Shown one piece after another: positions 7,265 through 13,260 of a stretch of DNA of 13,260 nucleotides (its first letter is position 1; each line of letters starts with the position of its first letter). The notes beneath the pieces were generated by a model. That model was not told the DNA's origin and ran no database searches. It worked only from the letters and a program-made list of their open reading frames with translations. The position numbers and the translations under genes are program-made. Origin of the DNA: Ignavibacteriaceae bacterium (GTDB lineage Bacteria; Bacteroidota; Ignavibacteria; Ignavibacteriales; Ignavibacteriaceae); assembly GCA_013388525.1 (NCBI GenBank), contig JACAFA010000217.1, positions 1 to 13,260 of the forward strand. The letters are read 5' to 3'.

Positions 7265-7291
7265 AAAAAAGAATAATAACAGGAAAAAATA

Positions 7292-8902
7292 ATGCGCATT
7301 TATCCCCGCTTGTTAAGTTTTTTACTTTTATTGTCACTGACGCAAGCTCAAAATCTTTACAAAGAGTTAAATTTATACTTTGGTCCCAATTTCAGAATTT
7401 ATCCGAGTAACGTTAACCAAACAGAGGTTTTTATTGTGACTCATCCTTCTAACCCGGATATTATGTTTGTTGCCTGCAATACTATAGTATTCACTCCATT
7501 CTTTGTTAGTGAAGGATGTTACGCAACAACAAACGCTGGAATTAGCTGGTATGGTTCGGATACTTGTAAAGGAGCACCAATAAACTTACACGGCGGAGAT
7601 CCCGGAATTACTATTAACAAAGATGGAACTTTTATTTTAACACGACGCGGGTTTTCTCCCGGTTTATATTCACATTACTCAAACGATTTTGCAAATACAT
7701 GGTCAAACCAGAAAACTATTACTAACGATGACCTCGAGCGAGGAACTTTAACATCAGATGTTCATCCATCAAGTTCGTATTTTGGAAGAACCTATGCTGT
7801 CTGGGTTAGATTTTCACCTCCATTCCCTTTAAATTTTTCTTACACGGATGATGGTGCAATTAGCTGGTCTGCACCTGCTCAAATTAATAATCCTATTCAG
7901 CGAAGTGCGGGTGGCGATATCACAATGGGACCGGATGGGAAAGTATACGTTTGCTGGGCTGGTGTTACTTCTATATCTCCATTCACAGAAGATTTTGTTG
8001 GTGTTGCATCAACAACCAACGGAGGAACTAACTGGCAGGTTACTGAAAATGCTTTTGATATGAATGGTATTAATGGATATCTGCCACAAAAAGGAAATAT
8101 CAGAGTTAATGGATTACCAAATATCGCAATTGATACTACCGGTGGTCCGAGACACGGATGGATTTATATCATAACAACTCAAAAAAATCTGTCTCCTGCA
8201 GGAAGTGATCCTGATGTCATTCTGAATCGTTCAACCGATGGTGGACTTACCTGGTCTTCAGGAATAAGAGTTAACCAGGACGCTGTTAACAACGGAAAGA
8301 TTCAATACTTCCCTGCTGTTCATGTTGATAAGCAAGGTGGGCTAAATGTGATTTTTTATGATGACAGAAATACAACATCTGATTCTACGGGAGTATTTCT
8401 TGCCCGATCTGAAGACGGCGGAAATACCTGGAAAGAATTCCAAATCAGCGATAAAAACTTTAAGCCACTTCCCATCGGAGGATTAGGACAGGGTTATCAG
8501 GGAGATAATATTTCCATAACATCCGGAAATAATAAACTCTGGCCTGTATGGATGGATAACAGAACAGGTATATATCAAATCTGGACAAGCCCGATTGAAA
8601 TTTCATCTGTTGATGTTGAAACAACTCCTGAAATAATTTCTGAATTCAGATTAGAGCAGAATTACCCGAATCCTTTCAACCCAAGTACAACCTTGTCATT
8701 TGTCATTGGTCAGCGGTCATTAGTTTCTCTGAAACTTTATGACGTCCTCGGAAATGAAGTTGCAACGCTTATTAATGAAGAGAAGCCAGCGGGCAGTTAT
8801 GAAATTGAGTTTAATGCGAATGATTTATCAAGTGGCATTTATTTTTATCAATTGAGGGCAGGATTATTTGTTGATACAAAGAAGATGATACTACTTCGAT
8901 AA
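7292..8902 (+). CDS. Secreted sialidase-like (BNR/Asp-box) beta-propeller with type IX sorting domain
   Basis: A 536-residue secreted protein. A signal peptide covers residues 1-20 (LLSLTQA|QN). The body is a sialidase-type propeller marked by repeated Asp-box motifs S-x-[DN]-x-G-x-[ST]-W: TTNAGISW near 79, YTDDGAISW near 183, STTNGGTNW near 240, STDGGLTW near 314 and SEDGGNTW near 373. Residues 452-536 are a C-terminal sorting domain: QNYPNPFNPSTTLSF, LKLYDVLGNEVATL, SSGIYFYQL, then the basic end KKMILLR. This domain targets proteins through the type IX system for surface display or release. I do not see a full set of sialidase catalytic residues, so I would not call it an enzyme. It has a good ribosome site (AGGA, 7281-7284). 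A hairpin starts within its stop codon. Confidence 0.87.
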   Translation: MRIYPRLLSFLLLLSLTQAQNLYKELNLYFGPNFRIYPSNVNQTEVFIVTHPSNPDIMFVACNTIVFTPFFVSEGCYATTNAGISWYGSDTCKGAPINLHGGDPGITINKDGTFILTRRGFSPGLYSHYSNDFANTWSNQKTITNDDLERGTLTSDVHPSSSYFGRTYAVWVRFSPPFPLNFSYTDDGAISWSAPAQINNPIQRSAGGDITMGPDGKVYVCWAGVTSISPFTEDFVGVASTTNGGTNWQVTENAFDMNGINGYLPQKGNIRVNGLPNIAIDTTGGPRHGWIYIITTQKNLSPAGSDPDVILNRSTDGGLTWSSGIRVNQDAVNNGKIQYFPAVHVDKQGGLNVIFYDDRNTTSDSTGVFLARSEDGGNTWKEFQISDKNFKPLPIGGLGQGYQGDNISITSGNNKLWPVWMDNRTGIYQIWTSPIEISSVDVETTPEIISEFRLEQNYPNPFNPSTTLSFVIGQRSLVSLKLYDVLGNEVATLINEEKPAGSYEIEFNANDLSSGIYFYQLRAGLFVDTKKMILLR

Positions 8903-8923
8903 AACTGCGAGGGACAGTTTTTT
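8901..8923 (+). terminator. Hairpin terminator between convergent genes
   Basis: AAAACTG (8901-8907) pairs perfectly with CAGTTTT (8915-8921) across a 7-base loop and is followed by a run of six T (8918-8923). The stem begins in the stop codon of the sialidase-like gene. On the minus strand the same hairpin ends in four T, so it may also serve the convergent gene, more weakly. Confidence 0.75.
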
Positions 8924-8955
8924 ATAAGGTTAGCTAACAATCAAATAATAATAAA

Positions 8956-10263
8956 TTATTTCAGCAGCACCATTTTCCTCGTTGCAAGTTTTCCTTTTAC
9001 ATTCAACTGATAGCAATATACACCACTTGGTTCATTCTCAGCTTTCCAAACGACGCTGTGATTACCACTCGACTTATATTCTTCGACAAGTGTAGTAACA
9101 AGAGTTCCAATAATATTATAAATTTTTACAGCTACTGATCCGGGTTCTGACAAATAAAAATTAATTTTAGTTGATGGATTGAATGGATTGGGAAAGTTTT
9201 GGTACAGTACAAAATCGTTAATAACTGGTGTCTGAATTTCATTTACATTGTCGGGTTGTTGATATTTATACTTAACAATTACTCCATCCTCACCAACAGC
9301 ATAACCTGTAAGTGAATCCGTAAAAATAATTTGGTATAAACTTGAAGTATCCGGAGCAATATAATCAATCCAGGTAGCACCATAATCAAAAGTTGCGACC
9401 ATATGACCTGAGAGAGGAACAACTGCCCAGCCTTCATTTTCAGTTCTGAACGAAACGGATTGCGCCTGACCGAAAACACCAATTTCAAAATAATTCCACG
9501 ATATTCCTGCGTCGGTTGAGTGCATAATTCCCACACCGTATAAATCAGGATCACCTCCAACACCTATTACATTCAATGAATCAAAAAAATGAATATCAAA
9601 TACTTCATCAGGAGGTGCATAAATCGGATCAATAGCTATCCAGTTTTCACCTCCATTTGTGGTCTGCCAGATTACACCTGCTATATCAAATCGGCCACCA
9701 CAGGCGTAACCATATAACTCGTTATAAAATTTAAAATTAATTACCGGAAAACCTGAGAGAGAACCAGAGTCAATATTAGCAGATTCCCAGGTTAAGCCAC
9801 CATCCGTTGTTTGCAAAAATCTACCCGGTACCCCTCCGGTAAATCCCCTTAAAGTATCCTTAAAATAAATCCCTCTCAAAAAAACGTCTTCCTCTCTGTA
9901 CTGTTCAATACTCCAGTTTAATCCACCGTCAGTAGTTTTTAGAATTTCAGTTCCGTAAAAGGAACTATCTGCCAAACCAGCTTCTGCATGCGCTAAGCCC
10001 CAGGCTCTGTTAGCATCAAGAAAAAATAGACGCACTATTTTATTAATTGTGTTGGATTGCTGTTGGGTCCAGCTAATTCCACCATCGCTTGTGTAGAATA
10101 TCACTCCTGAATCACCTGCAACCCATCCTCTCAGGCTGTCAGCAAAATGTAATGTTCTCAGAGAATTTTCAGTAGGACTTGGAATTCGTTCCCAAAAATT
10201 CTGGCTGAACGTCGTGATGTTTGTATAAAGAAGAAAAAATAGTAAGCAATAATTTTTTAACAT
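8956..10263 (-). CDS. Secreted Ycf48/Hcf136-like beta-propeller with type IX sorting domain
   Basis: A 435-residue protein. The signal peptide spans about residues 1-20 (TNITTFS|QN). Seven repeats of the Ycf48 kind follow, most pairing a GW/GxxxG strand with an Asp-box-like motif: GWVAGDSGVIFYTSDGGISW (46-65), then repeats ending TTDGGLNW, TTDGGLTW, TTNGGENW, STDAGISW and FDYGATW, and a last partial blade GYAVGEDGVIVKYKY. This suggests a seven-bladed propeller. Residues 351-435 form a sorting domain: QNFPNPFNPSTKINF, VKIYNIIGTLVTTL, PSGVYCYQL, RKMVLLK. Ycf48 in photosynthetic organisms assists photosystem II assembly, but secreted versions in this phylum have no known role, so only the fold is transferable. 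No Shine-Dalgarno is seen. It faces the sialidase-like gene with 53 bases between the stops. Confidence 0.87.
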   Translation of the reverse strand: MLKNYCLLFFLLYTNITTFSQNFWERIPSPTENSLRTLHFADSLRGWVAGDSGVIFYTSDGGISWTQQQSNTINKIVRLFFLDANRAWGLAHAEAGLADSSFYGTEILKTTDGGLNWSIEQYREEDVFLRGIYFKDTLRGFTGGVPGRFLQTTDGGLTWESANIDSGSLSGFPVINFKFYNELYGYACGGRFDIAGVIWQTTNGGENWIAIDPIYAPPDEVFDIHFFDSLNVIGVGGDPDLYGVGIMHSTDAGISWNYFEIGVFGQAQSVSFRTENEGWAVVPLSGHMVATFDYGATWIDYIAPDTSSLYQIIFTDSLTGYAVGEDGVIVKYKYQQPDNVNEIQTPVINDFVLYQNFPNPFNPSTKINFYLSEPGSVAVKIYNIIGTLVTTLVEEYKSSGNHSVVWKAENEPSGVYCYQLNVKGKLATRKMVLLK

Positions 10264-10318
10264 AAATAGTAAACAATTTTTATTTTCTTATAAAAGATAA
10301 TAAATAATGAAATAATAC

Positions 10319-10329
10319 GATGAGTCATC
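10319..10329. repeat. Short perfect palindrome in a divergent intergenic region
   Basis: GATGAGTCATC reads the same on both strands around a central G. It sits 56 bases before the Ycf48-like gene and 110 before the OB-fold lipoprotein gene, so an operator for either is possible. With 5-base arms it could be chance. Confidence 0.3.
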
Positions 10330-10396
10330 AGACTAAGAAAAACAACCAGTTGATATGTTGTCTATTTTCTGTCTTATTTAATAAACGCTTAATGAG

Positions 10397-10404
10397 TATA
10401 TTTG
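10397..10404 (+). promoter_or_regulatory. Candidate -7 promoter element (TAnnTTTG)
   Basis: TATATTTG matches the Bacteroidota -7 consensus TAnnTTTG and ends 34 bases before the ATG of the OB-fold lipoprotein, in a region where a promoter is required because the upstream gene is divergent. A TTT at 10377-10379 is the nearest -33-like element, but the spacing is short. Confidence 0.35.
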
Positions 10405-10438
10405 TGTAATTATTTACTAATAACATTATGGAAAAAAG

Positions 10439-11140
10439 ATGAAAGCATTAAGTATAATTTTAATTTCTTTTATGATTTTATTTGGTTGTGCCAGCGAAGA
10501 AAAGCAAGACCTAACTGAACAAGAAGCCATAAAGAATGAACCTCATATCGGAAGGGTTATTGAAAAAATTCCTGCTAAAGGATATACTTATTTACAAGTA
10601 ACAGAAAATAAAAAGGACTTCTGGATTGCGGTTCCAACGATGGAAATTGAAGTAGGCGAAACTGTTTATTTCTCAAGATTTATGATTATGGAAGATTTCC
10701 GGAGTGATAATATAGACAAATCATTTGACGAGATTTTATTCGTCGAAGATGCACGTAAATCGCCCACTCCTGATGAAATGAAAAAAATTCATTCCGGTGT
10801 TCTTTCCGGTGAAAAACAGGATATTAAAATTGAACCTCTTAGTGATGGCAAAACTATTCAGCAAATATTCAGCAGTAAGTCAACACTTAATGGTGAATTA
10901 GTAAAAGTTAAAGGTAAAGTTGTAAAATTCAACAAGCAAATAATGAAAAGAAACTGGATACACATTCAGGATGGAACCGGAAGTGAAAATGAGTTTGATC
11001 TTGTCATCACCTCCGATGACGAAGTTAAAGTTGGTGATATAATTACTGCGGAAGGAAAAATTGCTGTTGATAAAGATTTTGGTGCCGGATATTTCTTCCC
11101 TGTTATTATTGAAGATGCAAAAATTGAAAAAGAGTTATAA
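10439..11140 (+). CDS. Lipoprotein with NrfJ-like and OB-fold domains
   Basis: A 233-residue lipoprotein: leader MKALSIILISFMILFGC with Cys17 as the anchor, then a charged linker. The first domain, about 38-106, has the pattern GRVIEKIPAKGYTYLQV, DFWIAVPTMEIEVGETVYFS, then MEDFRSDNIDKSFDEILFVE. This matches the NrfJ-like family (G-x-V-x-E-x-x-x-x-x-x-Y-T-Y...W-x-A...VG...F..S...F..I.FV). The second domain, about 150-232, reads LVKVKGKVVKFNKQIMKRNW, IHIQDGTG, VKVGDIITAEGKIAVDKDFG and YFFPVIIEDAKI, a typical OB fold of the tRNA_anti type. NrfJ is linked to nitrite reductase maturation in some bacteria, but no such genes are here, so ligand and role stay open. The stop is 12 bases from the stop of the convergent HD-PycTM gene. 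Confidence 0.8.
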   Translation: MKALSIILISFMILFGCASEEKQDLTEQEAIKNEPHIGRVIEKIPAKGYTYLQVTENKKDFWIAVPTMEIEVGETVYFSRFMIMEDFRSDNIDKSFDEILFVEDARKSPTPDEMKKIHSGVLSGEKQDIKIEPLSDGKTIQQIFSSKSTLNGELVKVKGKVVKFNKQIMKRNWIHIQDGTGSENEFDLVITSDDEVKVGDIITAEGKIAVDKDFGAGYFFPVIIEDAKIEKEL

Positions 11141-11152
11141 GTAAAATTATAC

Positions 11153-12400
11153 TTACTCAATCAGTGGACCTAAATCTGTTCCCGGGTTCAGGATAAAGGA
11201 AATTGTAAAAGCAATAACTGAGATAATTAATCCATACATAAAAAATGTGTAGCAGATTCTCAGCTTTTGATATTTCTGACCGAGCACCTGTCCCAGGTAA
11301 TAAAAATCCATTATCATGTTATCATAAAGAAATTCTTTGTCTTTCATCATTTCTTTCATTCCCCATTTGAAATCATTTAAATTCATCTTGTGGAAATTCC
11401 CGAAGAAAAGAAGATTAACTTTTTTCTGCTTGATATCTTCCTCCGTAAACATACCTTTAGTTACTTTTGGACGAGTTACAAGAATAGCATAAACCAGAGT
11501 TACAAGACTTGTAATTGTTAACATTGCAGTTGGTATTATCAGATGAGGATTAGAATCAAGTTTTCTTATCATAACTGTTACAACAATAGTCAGAACGAGT
11601 GTGTTAACACTTATCATAATATTAGCTTTTGTATCTGCCATAGAGCTGAAATCTACATGTGTGCGAACAGTATTACGGAACATCGTTTCAATTGAACGAC
11701 CGGCATCTTTATCTTTTTCTTTATCTTTTTCTTTCTTCTTCTCTTTTTTAGATTCCCCGTAAGCGGAGTTATTTTCTTCTTCCATACTCTTTAATGCTTT
11801 GTTAAGTTTCTTTTCAGACTTAATATAATTAATATTTTTCTGAGTTTCGAATCTTTCCTTTGCGTAAGTAGTAAAAAATTTATGCTTCTTCAGAAATTCG
11901 ATATTACCTTTAAGCCAATCTATATCAGATATCTTACATCCCTTTTGAGCTTCTAATTCATATCGGTAAAGTTCAGCTTTATGTTCATAATTATTTGTCC
12001 CAAGATGATGAAGATCAGCATCGCAGATTATTTCTTCCAGGATATTTTGTGGATTTCTTGGCATTCGTGTAGCGTTAATTAACGAAACAACTTTATCAAT
12101 ATCATTTTCAGAATAGTTATTTTCTTTGAGGAATTTAGCTGCCATTTCTATTCCTATATCCTCGTGTCCTTGACAGGTTTCAGTATGACCAATATCATGA
12201 AACCAGGCAGCGATTAATAATACTTCTTTATCATTTTCATTTACACCAAGAGCATCGGCTATTTCTTCAGCAACTTTGGCAACTTCCGCTGAATGAGTAA
12301 AGTTATGATAATGTAAATCAGATGAGCCTTTTTCACGAAAAGTTTTACCAATTAATTCTTTTACTTTACTCAAAATTTCTTTGTTCATTTTATTCTTCAT
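11153..12400 (-). CDS. HD-domain phosphohydrolase fused to a PycTM (Pycsar effector-like) membrane module
   Basis: A 415-residue fusion. Residues about 28-150 form an HD phosphohydrolase domain: His32/His36 in HYHNFTH, His68-Asp69 in AAWFHDIGH, and Asp126/Asp128 in CDADLHHLG give the metal-binding H...HD...D set, so it looks active. A helical region (150-205) and a Lys/Glu/Asp linker (206-232) follow. Residues about 236-407 match the PycTM/DUF5706 module: FRNTVRTHVDFSSMADTKAN, helices at about 260-277 and 286-307, and a last helix near 382-403. PycTM is the effector of Pycsar anti-phage systems, which respond to cyclic CMP or UMP. The substrate of this HD domain is unknown; a cyclic nucleotide or (p)ppGpp is a guess. 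No pyrimidine cyclase is in the window, so a defence role is unproven. ATG codons at 12400 and 12388 are both possible starts and neither has a good ribosome site. Confidence 0.85.
   Translation of the reverse strand: MKNKMNKEILSKVKELIGKTFREKGSSDLHYHNFTHSAEVAKVAEEIADALGVNENDKEVLLIAAWFHDIGHTETCQGHEDIGIEMAAKFLKENNYSENDIDKVVSLINATRMPRNPQNILEEIICDADLHHLGTNNYEHKAELYRYELEAQKGCKISDIDWLKGNIEFLKKHKFFTTYAKERFETQKNINYIKSEKKLNKALKSMEEENNSAYGESKKEKKKEKDKEKDKDAGRSIETMFRNTVRTHVDFSSMADTKANIMISVNTLVLTIVVTVMIRKLDSNPHLIIPTAMLTITSLVTLVYAILVTRPKVTKGMFTEEDIKQKKVNLLFFGNFHKMNLNDFKWGMKEMMKDKEFLYDNMIMDFYYLGQVLGQKYQKLRICYTFFMYGLIISVIAFTISFILNPGTDLGPLIE
11705..11734. repeat. In-frame 12-base tandem repeat in the HD-PycTM linker
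   Basis: ATCTTTTTCTTT occurs twice in perfect tandem (11711-11722, 11723-11734), with a half copy before it at 11705-11710. On the coding strand it encodes KEKDKEKDKD in the charged linker. The unit is four codons, so gain or loss of a copy would change linker length without a frameshift. Confidence 0.8.
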
Positions 12401-12510
12401 TTATAATTATTTATTATTTTGTAAAATTTTCTTGATTGCCTCCATTAAATTCAAATAGTTAAAAAAACAATTATTTGTGCTAAAAATTAGAATCTATTTA
12501 TAACTTCTAT

Positions 12511-12526
12511 GGTGATAATCATCACA
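12511..12526. promoter_or_regulatory. CRP-type inverted repeat in a divergent promoter region
   Basis: GGTGATAATCATCACA contains perfect arms GTGAT (12512-12516) and ATCAC (12521-12525) separated by four bases. This is the half-site arrangement of the CRP consensus, and it matches TGTGA-N6-TCACA at 9 of 10 positions. It lies 110 bases before the HD-PycTM start and 94 before the SixA-like start. A weaker copy, TGTGA-N6-TCATC (12591-12606), abuts the SixA ribosome site. Which gene, if any, it controls is unknown. Confidence 0.45.
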
Positions 12527-12620
12527 ATTAGTTAATATTGCAATGCGGAATTCTTCATTTCAAATCTTTAATTTTTAAAGTAAAAGTTTATGTGATTCAT
12601 CTCATCAAGGAAAAATTTTT

Positions 12621-13115
12621 ATGAAAACACTTTACATAGCCCGACATGCAAAATCTTACTGGAAGGATCAGAGTATTCCTGATTTTGACCGACCTTTAAA
12701 TAACCGCGGCAAACGTGATGCACCATTTATGGGCAAAGTTTTAAATGACAAAAAGATTAAAGCAGATCTGATTATTTCGAGTCCTGCAAAGCGAACAAAA
12801 AAAACAGCCATTGCCATTGCAGAAAAGATAGGTTATCCTGAAAAAGATATTGTTTACAATGATGAGTTGTATGAAGCTAGCTCAAATATAATCTTAAAAG
12901 TAATAAAAAAAATTGATGAGAAGTTTGAATCTGTAATGATATTCGGACATAATCCGGGACTTACTATGTTAAACAACCAGATTTCAAATTTCTACATTGA
13001 TAACATTCCCACTTGCGGAATTGTAGGATTAAATCTTGATGATAAATGGAATTCAATAGAAAAAAATACCTGCAAACAATTATTCTTTGAATATCCAAAA
13101 TTATATCTTGACTAA
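12621..13115 (+). CDS. SixA-like phosphohistidine phosphatase (histidine phosphatase superfamily)
   Basis: A 164-residue cytosolic protein of the length usual for SixA. The family motif RHAKS is at 8-12, with His9 as the residue that is phosphorylated during catalysis. Further active-site residues are visible: Arg58 in SSPAKRTKKTA, Glu86 in DELYEAS and His110 in IFGHNPGL. The DFDRPLNNRGKRDAP segment (21-35) is also typical of SixA. In E. coli SixA removes phosphate from histidine phosphotransfer domains or PTS proteins; the partner here is unknown, and no histidine kinase or PTS gene lies nearby. The start is supported by AAGGA (12607-12611), 9 bases upstream. It is divergent from the HD-PycTM gene across 220 bases and convergent with the partial barrel gene at the window end. 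Confidence 0.9.
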   Translation: MKTLYIARHAKSYWKDQSIPDFDRPLNNRGKRDAPFMGKVLNDKKIKADLIISSPAKRTKKTAIAIAEKIGYPEKDIVYNDELYEASSNIILKVIKKIDEKFESVMIFGHNPGLTMLNNQISNFYIDNIPTCGIVGLNLDDKWNSIEKNTCKQLFFEYPKLYLD

Positions 13116-13142
13116 AAGTAGTTATCTGAATGTTAAAAAAAA

Positions 13143-13260
13143 TTAAAATCCCATTCCCAATCCCAAATGAAAAGTAGTTCGTTCCGGTGAGAAGGCAACG
13201 TAACTTGAGCCGATTAATGTTGAATTAAGATAAGATACCCAGACTCCTCCCCCATAAGAC
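13143..13260 (-). CDS. Outer-membrane beta-barrel protein, C-terminal end only
   Basis: On the minus strand an open frame enters from the window edge and ends at a TAA at 13143-13145, giving 38 residues: SYGGGVWVSYLNSTLIGSSY, then VAFSPERTTFHLGLGMGF. The aromatic/Gly-rich strands, the short turn with Pro-Glu-Arg and the terminal Phe are characteristic of the last two strands of a large outer-membrane barrel, such as an Omp85/surface-antigen-like or other BAM-inserted protein. The true start and family lie outside the window. The stop is 27 bases from the SixA-like gene stop. I see no convincing hairpin between them, only an A-rich run. Confidence 0.7.
   Translation of the reverse strand, partial: SYGGGVWVSYLNSTLIGSSYVAFSPERTTFHLGLGMGF

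Noticed and set aside
8929..8938. GTTAGCTAAC palindrome downstream of the convergent propeller genes
   Set aside because: It is a 10-base palindrome with no loop and no T run; the nearby hairpin at 8901-8923 explains termination better.
9279..9563. Second minus-strand open frame of 94 codons inside the Ycf48-like gene
   Set aside because: It overlaps the clearly coding propeller frame and has no domain or signal of its own.
10428..10442. Four-codon upstream frame (MEKR) ending across the OB-lipoprotein start
   Set aside because: It has no ribosome site and no regulatory residue pattern; the ATG probably arises by chance in an A-rich leader.
11138..11155. TAAGTA-N6-TACTTA inverted repeat spanning both convergent stop codons
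   Set aside because: Two facing TAA stops create half of the symmetry automatically; only three more pairs are added, too weak for a terminator.
12475..12504. TTGTGC and TATAAC with an 18-base gap as a sigma-70-like promoter before the SixA-like gene
   Set aside because: The -35 matches only three of six bases and the group usually uses a different promoter consensus, so I do not list it.

Overview
The window is AT-rich and codes almost throughout. It looks chromosomal, from a member of the Bacteroidota/FCB group. An Ignavibacteria-like lineage is my best guess, because two secreted proteins end in 85-residue type IX-style sorting domains that open with Q-N-[YF]-PNPFNPST, a form common in that lineage. 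Many envelope proteins end in barrel strands or carry lipoprotein signals, and several genes have A-rich leaders without a clear Shine-Dalgarno sequence, which also fits. I see no rRNA, tRNA, CRISPR, transposon or phage signature. No gene-free stretch exceeds 300 bases; the longest is 12401-12620.

Region 1 (1-4003, all plus strand, tight spacing): the 3' part of an outer-membrane barrel gene, an AI-2E family transporter, a DUF481-type barrel protein with an N-terminal LSm-like domain, and a FadL/OMPP1-like outer-membrane protein. Gaps are 11-19 bases, so these are probably one transcription unit.

Region 2 (4084-7123, plus strand): an envelope cluster. It holds a lipoprotein with two VOC (glyoxalase-like) domains, a 59-residue Gly/Tyr/Pro-rich lipoprotein overlapping it by ATGA, a 211-residue lipoprotein, a small outer-membrane barrel, and a DUF4136 lipoprotein with a GTG start. 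The two lipoproteins flanking the barrel have similar C-terminal halves. Three of the lipoproteins carry aromatic/glycine tracts. A probable terminator follows at about 7140-7176.

Region 3 (7292-10263): two convergent genes for secreted beta-propeller proteins, one sialidase-like with Asp boxes and one Ycf48/Hcf136-like. Both carry sorting domains. A hairpin terminator lies between them.

Region 4 (10439-13260): an OB-fold lipoprotein (NrfJ-like domain plus a second OB domain) convergent with an HD-domain/PycTM (Pycsar effector-like) membrane protein; then, divergently, a SixA-like phosphohistidine phosphatase; and at the edge the last 38 codons of a minus-strand outer-membrane barrel gene. 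The HD-PycTM gene is the most interesting item. It joins a predicted phosphohydrolase to a membrane module known as a cyclic-nucleotide-responsive effector, with no nucleotide cyclase in view. The 220-base gap upstream of it holds an inverted repeat matching the CRP-type GTGAT-N4-ATCAC consensus.

Most of the window is ordinary envelope housekeeping. I found no complete, clearly new multigene system. The HD-PycTM locus and the lipoprotein/barrel cluster are the places to look further.
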